This document shows positions 44,547 to 51,814 of a stretch of DNA of 64,000 bases, piece after piece. Numbering within the stretch: the stretch's first letter is position 1; each line of letters begins with the position of its first letter. The DNA comes from Roseateles oligotrophus (GTDB lineage Bacteria > Pseudomonadota > Gammaproteobacteria > Burkholderiales > Burkholderiaceae_C). The DNA lies in the NCBI RefSeq assembly GCF_014204525.1, contig NZ_JACHLP010000005.1, positions 30,232-94,231 on the forward strand. The letters are read 5' to 3'. The position numbers were made by a program, and so were the translations under genes. The notes beneath the pieces are model-generated. The model was not told the DNA's origin. It made no database searches and was given only the letters and a program-made list of their open reading frames with translations.

Positions 44547-45301
44547 GTTCCAACAAAATCCTTTTCGGCTTCCATGCCGTGACCGTGCGCCTGAAGACGC
44601 ACCCGGCCTCGATCAGCGAGATCCATGTCGACGCCAGCCGGCGCGACCAGCGCATGAAGCAGTTCATCGAACGCGTCAAATCCTCCGGCACCAAGCTGGT
44701 GGAAAGCGACGACGATCGCCTGGCCAAGATCGCCGGCTCCACCCGCCACCAGGGTGTGGTGGCGCGTGTGCAGGCCGTGGCCCTGCCGCATAACTTCGAC
44801 GACGTGATGGAGAACATCCAGGGCATGCCCATGCTGCTGGTGCTGGACGGCGTCACCGATCCGCACAATCTCGGCGCCTGCCTGCGGGTGGCCGATGGCG
44901 CCGGCGCGCAAGCCGTGTTCGCCCCCAAAGACCATGCCGTGGGCCTGAACGCCACGGTGGCCAAGGTGGCCAGCGGCGCGGCCGAGACCGTGCCCTATGT
45001 GATGGTGACCAATCTGGCGCGCACGCTGAACGAGCTGAAGGAGTTCGACGTCTGGGTGGTGGGCACCTCCGACCAGGCCGAGAAATCCATTTACGACCTG
45101 GACCTGAACCGCCCCGTGGCCCTGGTGCTGGGCGCCGAGGGTGACGGCCTGCGCCAGCTGACCGCCAAGACCTGCGATGAGCTGGTGCGCATCCCCATGG
45201 CCGGCGCGGTGGAAAGCCTGAACGTCTCGGTGGCGGCAGGTGTCTGTCTGTTCGAGGTGGCGCGCCAGCGTGCCGCCGCTGTCGCCAAACAAGGAGCCTG
45301 A
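44543..45301 (+). CDS. rlmB: 23S rRNA (guanosine-2'-O-)-methyltransferase RlmB
   Basis: A 252-residue SpoU-type SPOUT methyltransferase. The N-terminal substrate-binding domain ([14 protein letters not shown]) is followed by the three SpoU motifs: [31 protein letters not shown] and [20 protein letters not shown]. It methylates the ribose of the conserved G2251 (E. coli numbering) in the peptidyl-transferase P loop. The ATG overlaps the end of the DUF1624 gene, and upp follows two bases after the stop. Confidence 0.94.
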   Translation: MSSNKILFGFHAVTVRLKTHPASISEIHVDASRRDQRMKQFIERVKSSGTKLVESDDDRLAKIAGSTRHQGVVARVQAVALPHNFDDVMENIQGMPMLLVLDGVTDPHNLGACLRVADGAGAQAVFAPKDHAVGLNATVAKVASGAAETVPYVMVTNLARTLNELKEFDVWVVGTSDQAEKSIYDLDLNRPVALVLGAEGDGLRQLTAKTCDELVRIPMAGAVESLNVSVAAGVCLFEVARQRAAAVAKQGA

Positions 45302-45303
45302 AC

Positions 45304-45936
45304 ATGCCCGTCATCGAAGTCCAGCACCCGCTGGTCAAACACAAGATCGGCCTGATGCGCGAGGCCGATATCTCGACCAAGAAGTTCCGCGAGCTGACCG
45401 GTGAGGTGGCGCGTTTGCTGGCCTATGAGGCGACGGCCGATTTCCCGCTGGAGAAGACCACGATTGACTGCTGGAGTGGCCCCACCGAGGTGGACCAGAT
45501 CGCCGGCCGCAAGGTCACGGTGGTGCCGATTCTGCGTGCCGGTCTGGGCATGCTGGACGGCGTGCTGGACATGGTGCCTAACGCCAAGATCAGCGTGGTC
45601 GGCCTGGCCCGCGACCATGAAACCCTGCAGCCGGTGCATTATTTCGAGCGCTTTGTCGGCCAGCTCGACGAGCGCACGGCCCTGATCGTCGACCCCATGC
45701 TGGCCACCGGCGGATCGATGGTGGCGACGATTGATCTGCTCAAGCGCCGTGGCTGCAAAGACATCCGCGCCCTGGTGTTGGTGGCCGCGCCCGAAGGCGT
45801 CAAGGCCTTGAACGATGCCCACCCCGATGTGCGCTGCTGGACGGCCACCATCGACAGCCACCTCGACGAGCATGGCTACATCATCCCGGGGCTGGGGGAT
45901 GCGGGGGACAAGATTTTTGGCACCAAGGAGGGTTAG
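45304..45936 (+). CDS. upp: Uracil phosphoribosyltransferase
   Basis: A 210-residue enzyme of standard length. The PRPP-binding loop is [13 protein letters not shown], and the C-terminal uracil-binding loop is [33 protein letters not shown] is the other conserved element. It makes UMP from uracil and PRPP, completing pyrimidine salvage that may be fed by the nucleoside hydrolase encoded upstream. It is coupled to rlmB. Confidence 0.96.
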   Translation: MPVIEVQHPLVKHKIGLMREADISTKKFRELTGEVARLLAYEATADFPLEKTTIDCWSGPTEVDQIAGRKVTVVPILRAGLGMLDGVLDMVPNAKISVVGLARDHETLQPVHYFERFVGQLDERTALIVDPMLATGGSMVATIDLLKRRGCKDIRALVLVAAPEGVKALNDAHPDVRCWTATIDSHLDEHGYIIPGLGDAGDKIFGTKEG

Positions 45937-45987
45937 TTCTCCGGGCTTGGAGGCATTACAATTTACGTGAAAGTAAGGAGTTCTGCC

Positions 45988-46209
45988 ATGAGCGAATCGA
46001 CCCTCACCGCCAAGGGGCAGACCACGGTGCCGGCTGAAATCCGGGCGCTGGTGGATGCCAAGCCGGGGACGCGCCTGGTCTGGTCGGTGATGCCTGACGG
46101 CACCATCGTCGTCCGGGCCAAGACCAAGTCCATCCTCGATATGGCCGGCATGCTCAAGGCTCCCAAGGGCAAGCGCGTTGCCGTCGAAGACATGAACCCC
46201 TGGCGCTGA
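45988..46209 (+). CDS. vapB: AbrB-type antitoxin VapB (second module)
   Basis: A 73-residue protein. STLTAKGQTTVPAEIRALVD is the swapped-hairpin AbrB-like DNA-binding motif, followed by TRLVWSVMPDGTIVVRAKTK. The C-terminal 25 residues should bind the toxin. AAGGAG lies ten bases before the ATG. A -10-like TACAAT occurs at 45957-45962. Its TGA overlaps the toxin ATG. It is not similar in detail to the first VapB. Confidence 0.87.
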   Translation: MSESTLTAKGQTTVPAEIRALVDAKPGTRLVWSVMPDGTIVVRAKTKSILDMAGMLKAPKGKRVAVEDMNPWR

Positions 46210-46607
46210 TGCCGGCGCTGGATACCAATGTCCTGGTGCGCTACCTCGTCCAGGACGATGCGGCGCAGTTTGCGGCAGCGAAGCGGCTGATCCGGCAAAG
46301 CGTGAGCGAAGGCCGGGCCTTGTTTGTGCCCGTGACCGTGGTGCTGGAACTCGAATGGGTGCTGCGTGCATGCTTCAAGTTCGGGCGGGAGGAGGTTTCG
46401 CTGACCCTGTCCAGCCTGTTCTCTGCCGCTGAACTCGGCATTGAGTCAGAGCGTGCTCTCGAAGTCGCGCTGCAACTGTTTCGAGACGGTTCAGCGGATT
46501 TTGCGGACTGCCTGCATATCGCCCTCGCTGCACAGGCCGGCGAGCTGCCTCTATGGACCTTCGACAAGGGCGCTGCCAAGATGGAAGGTGCCCGTCTGCT
46601 GGGCTGA
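46209..46607 (+). CDS. vapC: PIN-domain toxin VapC (second module)
   Basis: A 132-residue PIN protein starting MPALDTNVLVRYLVQDD (D5), with VTVVLELEWVLRACFKFGRE, a D at the ADFADCLHIALA motif and TFDKGAAK near the end. The acidic residues expected for Mg-dependent RNase activity are present. Translation is coupled to the antitoxin by ATGA-type overlap. It resembles the VapC/FitB-like group with a CDS-proximal antitoxin. Target unknown. Confidence 0.88.
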   Translation: MPALDTNVLVRYLVQDDAAQFAAAKRLIRQSVSEGRALFVPVTVVLELEWVLRACFKFGREEVSLTLSSLFSAAELGIESERALEVALQLFRDGSADFADCLHIALAAQAGELPLWTFDKGAAKMEGARLLG

Positions 46608-46616
46608 GGATAAGTT

Positions 46617-47150
46617 CTAAACCCAGCCCAGCGCCCCCAGCGCGCCGCCCGCCAGCACCATCCAGACCAGGCTCAAACGGGTCTTGAGCGTGAGGGCCAC
46701 CGTGGCGCTCATCAAGGCCAAGATGGCCCAGCGTTGCGCGGGTTCGCGCAGATAGGGCTCGGCCAGCAGCCAGCCGGTGGCGATCAGCAGCCCCAGGGTG
46801 ATGGGCGCCACGCCGGCCTTGAAGGCGCGCACGCCCAGGCTGGCCTGATTGCGCTGGGCCCAGCGGGTGGCGGCCAGCACCAGGGTGGTGGAGGGCAGCA
46901 TGATGCCGGCCATGGCCGCGCAGGCGCCGGCCCAGCCGGCGATATTCCAGCCCAGCACGGCCACGAACAGGATGTTGGGCCCCGGCGCGGCCTGGGCCAG
47001 GGCGATGGAGCTGGTGAACTGGGTGTCGCTGAGCCAATGCCGCTCGCCGACCAGATAGCGGTGCATCTCCGGCGCCGTGGTGATGGCCCCGCCGATGGAC
47101 AGCAGGGACAGCGTCAGAAAATGCAGAAACAGCGGCCATAGCTCGACCAT
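46617..47150 (-). CDS. Chromate transporter, second subunit (short-chain ChrA)
   Basis: A 177-residue membrane protein with about six hydrophobic segments. It carries the CHR-family signatures SIGGAITTAPEMHRYLV and ALAQAAPGPNILFVAVLGWN. It is the second half of a split ChrA pair; two such proteins form a heterodimeric transporter that extrudes chromate or a related anion. Its ATG overlaps the stop of the first half (TGATG). The start is preferred over 47177, which would overlap the first subunit more extensively. Confidence 0.87.
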   Translation of the reverse strand: MVELWPLFLHFLTLSLLSIGGAITTAPEMHRYLVGERHWLSDTQFTSSIALAQAAPGPNILFVAVLGWNIAGWAGACAAMAGIMLPSTTLVLAATRWAQRNQASLGVRAFKAGVAPITLGLLIATGWLLAEPYLREPAQRWAILALMSATVALTLKTRLSLVWMVLAGGALGALGWV

Positions 47151-47725
47151 CAGCGCAGCCTCCGCCAGGCCGCCCACATGCCTAGCGGCCCCAGCAGCGC
47201 CAGCACCCAGGGCAGGGGCAGGCGCAGCCAGGCGATGGCCAGCAGCGTCAGAACAGCCAGCAGCCAGGCCATGGCCCGGCCCATGGGGTTGGTTTGCAGC
47301 GTCGGGATGAGCTTGAAGCCGGTGGCCAGGATCAGGCCGGCCGACACCACGCCCATGCCGCGCAGGGCCTGGCCCACCACCGGGTGGCCGGCCATCTGGC
47401 CATAGGCGGCCGCCATGCTCAGCACGATGAGGGAGGGCAGCAGCAACATGCCGGCCAGGGCGGTGAAGGCGCCCCGCACGCCAAAGAAGCGGTCGCCAAT
47501 CATCAGCGAGAGATTGACCACATTGGGCCCGGGCAGCACCTGGGCCACGGCCAGGGCCTCGACGAATTCCTCCGGCGTCAGCCAGCGCAGGCGCTCCACC
47601 AACTCACGCTGGGCCACGGCCAGCACGCCGCCAAAGCCTTGCAAGGCCAGGCGGTTGAAGGCCCAGTACAGCGCCCACAGCGAGGCGGGGCGGGGCGGGG
47701 ACGGTGTTGGGGTGGCGGCCGTCAA
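47150..47725 (-). CDS. Chromate transporter, first subunit (short-chain ChrA)
   Basis: A 191-residue membrane protein with the CHR signatures FNRLALQGFGGVLAVAQREL and ALAVAQVLPGPNVVNLSLMI and about six hydrophobic segments. It pairs with the downstream half. The ATG overlaps the stop of the hydroxyacid dehydrogenase (ATGA), placing all three in one operon. Chromate efflux is the usual assignment for the family, but for short-chain pairs the natural substrate is often uncertain. Confidence 0.87.
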   Translation of the reverse strand: MTAATPTPSPPRPASLWALYWAFNRLALQGFGGVLAVAQRELVERLRWLTPEEFVEALAVAQVLPGPNVVNLSLMIGDRFFGVRGAFTALAGMLLLPSLIVLSMAAAYGQMAGHPVVGQALRGMGVVSAGLILATGFKLIPTLQTNPMGRAMAWLLAVLTLLAIAWLRLPLPWVLALLGPLGMWAAWRRLR

Positions 47726-48729
47726 CGCAAGACCTTCAAGGCCTCGGGGTTGACGATATGGCTGGGCTCACCTCGGATATAGCTCAGCACATTGTCAAAG
47801 GCCGCGTTGAGGTAGAGCTCATAACTGTCTTGCTCCACATAGCCCAGATGCGGGGTGCAGACGGCGTTTTCCATGCGCAGCAAGGGGTGGCCTTGCAGCA
47901 CGGGCTCGGTCTCGAAGACGTCGATGGCGGCCATGCCGGGGCGGCCCCGGTTCAGGGCCGAGACCAGGGCGCCCTCGCTGATCAGTTCGGCCCGTGAGGT
48001 GTTGACGAAGAGGGCGGTGGGCTTCATGCGGGCCAGGTCCTCGGGCGTCACCAGGGCGGTGGTGGCTTCGCACAGGCGCAGATGCAGGCTCAGCACATCG
48101 CTGCTGGCAAAGAATTCCTCGCGGCTGCTGGCTGCGGTATAGCCATCGGCCGTGGCGCGCAGGCGCGAGGCCTCGCTGCCCCAGACCAGCACCTGCATGC
48201 CAAAGGCCTTGCCATAGCCCGCCACCAACTGGCCGATGCGGCCATAACCCCACAGGCCCAGGGTCTTGCCCCTGAGCACCATGCCGAGGCCGAAATTGGA
48301 CGGCATGGAGGCCGATTTGAGGCCCGACTGCTGCCAGGCCCCATGCTTGAGATTGCCGATGTACTGGGGCAGGCGGCGCATGGCGGCCATGATCAGGGCC
48401 CAGGTCAGCTCGGCCGGCGCGGCCGGCGAGCCTATGCCCTCGGCCACGGCAATGCCTAAGCGGGTGCAGGCCTCGACGTCGATATGGCTGCCGACCCGGC
48501 CGGTCTGGGCGATCAGCTTGAGCTTGGGCAGTTTTTCCAGCAGCTGGCGGGGGAAGGCCGTGCGTTCGCGTATCAGCACCAGCACCTCGGCGTCCCGCAG
48601 GCGCACCGACAACTGGCCTATGCCCTTGACGGTGTTGGTGAATACCTTGGCATTGAGATGCTCAAGCTTGGCGGCGCAACGGAGCTTGCGGACCGCATCC
48701 TGATAGTCGTCGAGGATGGTGATATTCAT
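47722..48729 (-). CDS. D-2-hydroxyacid dehydrogenase family protein
   Basis: A 335-residue NAD-dependent 2-hydroxyacid dehydrogenase. The Rossmann motif is LGLWGYGRIGQLVAGYGKAF; the catalytic set is R within FVNTSRAELI, the glutamate in FETEPVL and the histidine in CTPHLGY. The N terminus (MNITILDDYQDAVRKLRCAA) matches the subgroup related to 3-phosphoglycerate dehydrogenase. The substrate cannot be assigned. It is the first gene of the operon with the two chromate transporter halves. Confidence 0.85.
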   Translation of the reverse strand: MNITILDDYQDAVRKLRCAAKLEHLNAKVFTNTVKGIGQLSVRLRDAEVLVLIRERTAFPRQLLEKLPKLKLIAQTGRVGSHIDVEACTRLGIAVAEGIGSPAAPAELTWALIMAAMRRLPQYIGNLKHGAWQQSGLKSASMPSNFGLGMVLRGKTLGLWGYGRIGQLVAGYGKAFGMQVLVWGSEASRLRATADGYTAASSREEFFASSDVLSLHLRLCEATTALVTPEDLARMKPTALFVNTSRAELISEGALVSALNRGRPGMAAIDVFETEPVLQGHPLLRMENAVCTPHLGYVEQDSYELYLNAAFDNVLSYIRGEPSHIVNPEALKVLR

Positions 48730-48801
48730 GGTGTGCCGAGCATTTTGCCCTGATCTGCAGGGCGGCTCGGCCGGGGACGCAAAAAGCGGCGCGCTATCGC
48801 T

Positions 48802-49146
48802 TCAGCCCGGGGTGTTTGCCGCCAGTGGCTTGCCCACCGGGTAGACGCTGGCCAGGGCGTGGCGAATGGCGGCCGCGTGGCCGCGGCCCGGCTCCTCGGG
48901 CAGGGCGGCCAACACTTGGGCCCGCAGCAGCCACAGCTCGATGGGCTCGCTGGACTGGCGGATGCGGCGCTGCAACTCCTGGCCGGTTTCGCCCGGGATG
49001 TCGGCGGCGGCGCGCAGGAACACCAGCTTGAGGGTCACAAAACCCTGTCTGGCCAGGTTGCGGCCACGCCTTTCCTCCGGCCGCCTGGCACTGGCATAGC
49101 CCCAGGGGGGCGGGAATGTGGGAATCTCGCGCAGGGTCAGCAGCAT
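48802..49146 (-). CDS. Small protein of unknown function
   Basis: A 114-residue predicted soluble protein. An early TFPPPWGYASARRPEERRGR region is basic and Pro-rich, and the second half (LRAAADIPGETGQELQRRIR, PIELWLLRAQVLAALPEEPG) is helical. No family is recognised and no export signal is seen. It lies six bases after the other small gene (49153-49647), so the two are probably co-transcribed. Real-gene status rests on length, coupling and codon use rather than similarity. Confidence 0.5.
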   Translation of the reverse strand: MLLTLREIPTFPPPWGYASARRPEERRGRNLARQGFVTLKLVFLRAAADIPGETGQELQRRIRQSSEPIELWLLRAQVLAALPEEPGRGHAAAIRHALASVYPVGKPLAANTPG

Positions 49147-49152
49147 GGTGGT

Positions 49153-49647
49153 TCAGTGGCCGCTGCTGGCGCGGCCGGGCTTGGCCAGGGCCGCAGGGGC
49201 GCAGATGAAGAGGAGGTTGAGCTGCTGCAAGCGGCGCTCGGCCTCCTGCTGCGAGAAGGCGCGGGCCACCTCGGTGTAAAGCCAGGTGCGCAGATGCCAG
49301 AGATCGCGCAGGCTGCGGCTGCGCTGCACACTGCGCCGCAACTCGTCGATGCTGTCGCCGCTGAGGCCTTGCATGCTGGCCTGGAACTGGGCCCGTGCCG
49401 CCGCCAGATTGTTCTGCAGGCCCGGATTGCGCGCCGGGACGGGCTTGCCGGCCCAGGGGTCGGCATCACCGGGCATCCAGCGCAGCAGGCTTTGCCACAG
49501 CGTGTCGGCCGCCGCGCCGCGGGGCGGCGGGTAGCTGGAGCTGCGGCTTTGCAAAGAGGGCGGCAAGGTCGATGCCGCGCCGCGCGGCGAGTGGCCAGTC
49601 AGAGCTCCGCGAGTCCTGGCCCAACGAGTCAGAATTGCATTCAGCAT
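49153..49647 (-). CDS. Small protein of unknown function, helical C-terminal half
   Basis: About 164 residues from the ATG at 49647, which begins MLNAILTRWARTRGALTGH; the frame is open upstream but without a better start. The first half is Ser/Pro-rich and basic. The second half (about 80-164) is rich in amphipathic helix (AARAQFQASMQGLSGDSIDE, LWHLRTWLYTEVARAFSQQE). No membrane span or known domain was identified. It is divergent from the GT41 gene and shares the region 49648-49904 with it. Confidence 0.5.
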   Translation of the reverse strand: MLNAILTRWARTRGALTGHSPRGAASTLPPSLQSRSSSYPPPRGAAADTLWQSLLRWMPGDADPWAGKPVPARNPGLQNNLAAARAQFQASMQGLSGDSIDELRRSVQRSRSLRDLWHLRTWLYTEVARAFSQQEAERRLQQLNLLFICAPAALAKPGRASSGH

Positions 49648-49812
49648 TTGTTGCTCTACTTGTTGTCGGCCGCCTTGCGGCCCCGTCCCCCTCCAGAGGG
49701 CATGAAGGGATTCTCGGCAGGCGATCTGGCAACTGAAGTGCGAAATTGAGCGGCAGATTGCTAGCATTTTTCGCAGTCTTGGATGGGTCGCCCTGGTGTC
49801 GAGAAATGCTGG

Positions 49813-49839
49813 TTAATCCCGCGGCTAATCAGCCGATAA
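49813..49839 (+). promoter_or_regulatory. Sigma-28 (FliA)-like promoter of the glycosyltransferase/type I secretion operon
   Basis: TTAA, 15 bases, GCCGATAA. The -10 octamer is identical to the flagellar sigma-28 consensus, and the spacing to the TNAA-type -35 core is the expected 15. It lies 66 bases upstream of the GT41 start codon; the -35 is only partial (consensus TAAA). Confidence 0.5.
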
Positions 49840-49904
49840 GCAAGGAGGGTGGCTTCTAACATCCAGCAAGCCTTCTGCCATCCCTTTGCCGGGATCGTCT
49901 TGCC

Positions 49905-51788
49905 ATGGACTTTCCAACTTTGAACGCTCAGATGCCCCACGCCGCAGACTCACAGATGGCGAGTTTGCTGCGCCTGGCCGGCAGCGGCGAAATGGCTTTT
50001 GAAGCCCTGATCCAACATGCCAGCCTGCTGGAGCGCGCTGGCCTGGCCGAGGCCGCCGCCCTGCTGTACCAGACCTGGCTGATGCATAGCAAATCGGCCT
50101 ATCTGCATGTGGCCTGTTACAACTGGGGCGCCTTGCTGGGCGGGCTGAACAAGCACAAGGAGGCCGAGCATGCCTACCGCCTGGCGCTGAGCCTGACGCC
50201 GGGCTTTGCCCAGGCCAAGCTCAATCTGGGCCATCAGCTGGAACACCAGGGCCGCATAGACGAGGCCCTGGCCGAATGGCTGGCCGTGGCCGACGCGGCC
50301 CAGCCGCCGTCCCTGGGCCAGAGCGGCCTGGAGCTGCGCCTGCACGGCCTCAACAACGCCGCCCGCATGCTGGAGACGGCCAAGCGCTATGCCGAGTCGC
50401 AGGCCTTGATGCAGCGCAGCCTGGCGCTGAACCCGGCCCAGGGCGATGTGATCCAGCACTACATCCACATCCGTCAGAAGCAATGCGACTGGCCCATCTA
50501 TCAAACGGTGGGCGAGGTGACGCAAAACCAGTTGCTGGTCAACACTTCCTTGCTGGCCACGCTCAGCGCCACCGACGACCCGGCCGTGCAATTGCTGGTG
50601 GCCCAGCGCTTCGTCAACGAGAAGGTGCAGGCCCAGGCCCACAAGGGCGCACCCCTGCATGCTGAAGCCCCCGCACGCCAGGCCCGCCAGGGCCGCATCA
50701 AGATCGGTTATCTCTCGGGTGATCTGTGCATGCATGCCGTCGGCCTCTTGACTGCCGAGTTATTCGAGCTGCATGACAAGGCCCGCTTCGAGACCTACGC
50801 TTTTTGCTGGAGCCGCGAGGATGGTAGCCCCTTGCGGGCGCGCATCCTGCAGGCCATGGACCACCATGTGCGCCTCAAGGGCGTGGACGACCACACGGCG
50901 GCCCGCCTGATCGCCGAGGCCGGCATCGACATCCTGGTCGATCTGCAAGGCCTGACCAGCGGCGCCCGCCCCAATATCCTGACCTACCGCGCCGCGCCCA
51001 TCCAGGTCAGCTATCTGGGCTTGCCGGCCACCTCAGCCGTGCCGGGGGTGGACTGGATGCTGGCGGACCGCTTTGTGATGCCGCCCGAATATCTGCCCTA
51101 TTGCAGCGAAAAACCCATCTACCTGCCGCATTGCTACCAGGTCAGCGACCGCCAGCGCGTGGCCGGCGCCATGCCGACGCGGCAGGCTTGCGGCCTGCCG
51201 GAAGAAGGCTTTGTCTTCTGCTCCTTCAACAACAACCACAAGTTCAGCGAAGAGATGTTTGCCAGCTGGATGCGGGTGCTGGTGCAGGTGCCCGGCAGCG
51301 TGCTGTGGCTGCTGGCGGACAACGAGTGGGCGCAGGCCAATATGCTGCGCGTGGCGGCCGCACATGGTGTGGAGGCCGGGCGTTTGGTGTTTGCGCCGCG
51401 CGCCTTGCCGCCCGACTACCTGGCCCGTTTTGCGCTGGCCGATCTCTTCCTCGACACCTTCCCCTACAACGCCGGCACCACGGCCAGCGACTGCTTGTGG
51501 ATGGGCACGCCCATCCTGACCCGGGCCGGGCGCAGCTATATCTCGCGCATGGCCGGCAGCTTGCTGAGCGCCGTGGGCCTGCCGGACCTGATTACCCACA
51601 GCCTGGCCGAGTACGAGCGCCTGGCCGTGCAGATCGGCCGCAACCCGGCCCGGGCTGCCTCTTACAAACGCTATCTGGCCGAGCAGGGGCGTGGGTCCGC
51701 CCTGTTTGACATGCCGGCCATCGTCAAGGCCATGGAGAGCGAGTTCGAGCGCCTGGCCATGGCACAGCGGGCCAGGGATGCGGTTTGA
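49905..51788 (+). CDS. TPR-containing GT41 glycosyltransferase (SPINDLY/OGT-like)
   Basis: A 627-residue protein. TPR-like helices cover about 45-210 (AEHAYRLALSLTPGFAQAKL, AKRYAESQALMQRSLALNPA). The GT41 catalytic region runs from about 265 to 615 with IGYLSGDLCMHAVGLLTAEL, APIQVSYLGLPATSAVPGVD, FCSFNNNHKFS (position of the catalytic lysine) and TFPYNAGTTASDCLWMGTPI. GT41 members transfer GlcNAc, fucose or hexose from nucleotide sugars to Ser/Thr, or to Asn in HMW1C. It is encoded directly upstream of the type I secretion genes. Targets may be the repeat protein, flagellin or another surface protein. The domain assignment is firm; the sugar donor is not known. Confidence 0.9.
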   Translation: MDFPTLNAQMPHAADSQMASLLRLAGSGEMAFEALIQHASLLERAGLAEAAALLYQTWLMHSKSAYLHVACYNWGALLGGLNKHKEAEHAYRLALSLTPGFAQAKLNLGHQLEHQGRIDEALAEWLAVADAAQPPSLGQSGLELRLHGLNNAARMLETAKRYAESQALMQRSLALNPAQGDVIQHYIHIRQKQCDWPIYQTVGEVTQNQLLVNTSLLATLSATDDPAVQLLVAQRFVNEKVQAQAHKGAPLHAEAPARQARQGRIKIGYLSGDLCMHAVGLLTAELFELHDKARFETYAFCWSREDGSPLRARILQAMDHHVRLKGVDDHTAARLIAEAGIDILVDLQGLTSGARPNILTYRAAPIQVSYLGLPATSAVPGVDWMLADRFVMPPEYLPYCSEKPIYLPHCYQVSDRQRVAGAMPTRQACGLPEEGFVFCSFNNNHKFSEEMFASWMRVLVQVPGSVLWLLADNEWAQANMLRVAAAHGVEAGRLVFAPRALPPDYLARFALADLFLDTFPYNAGTTASDCLWMGTPILTRAGRSYISRMAGSLLSAVGLPDLITHSLAEYERLAVQIGRNPARAASYKRYLAEQGRGSALFDMPAIVKAMESEFERLAMAQRARDAV

Positions 51789-51814
51789 TGGTTGATTTTT
51801 GACACGGGGCTGGC

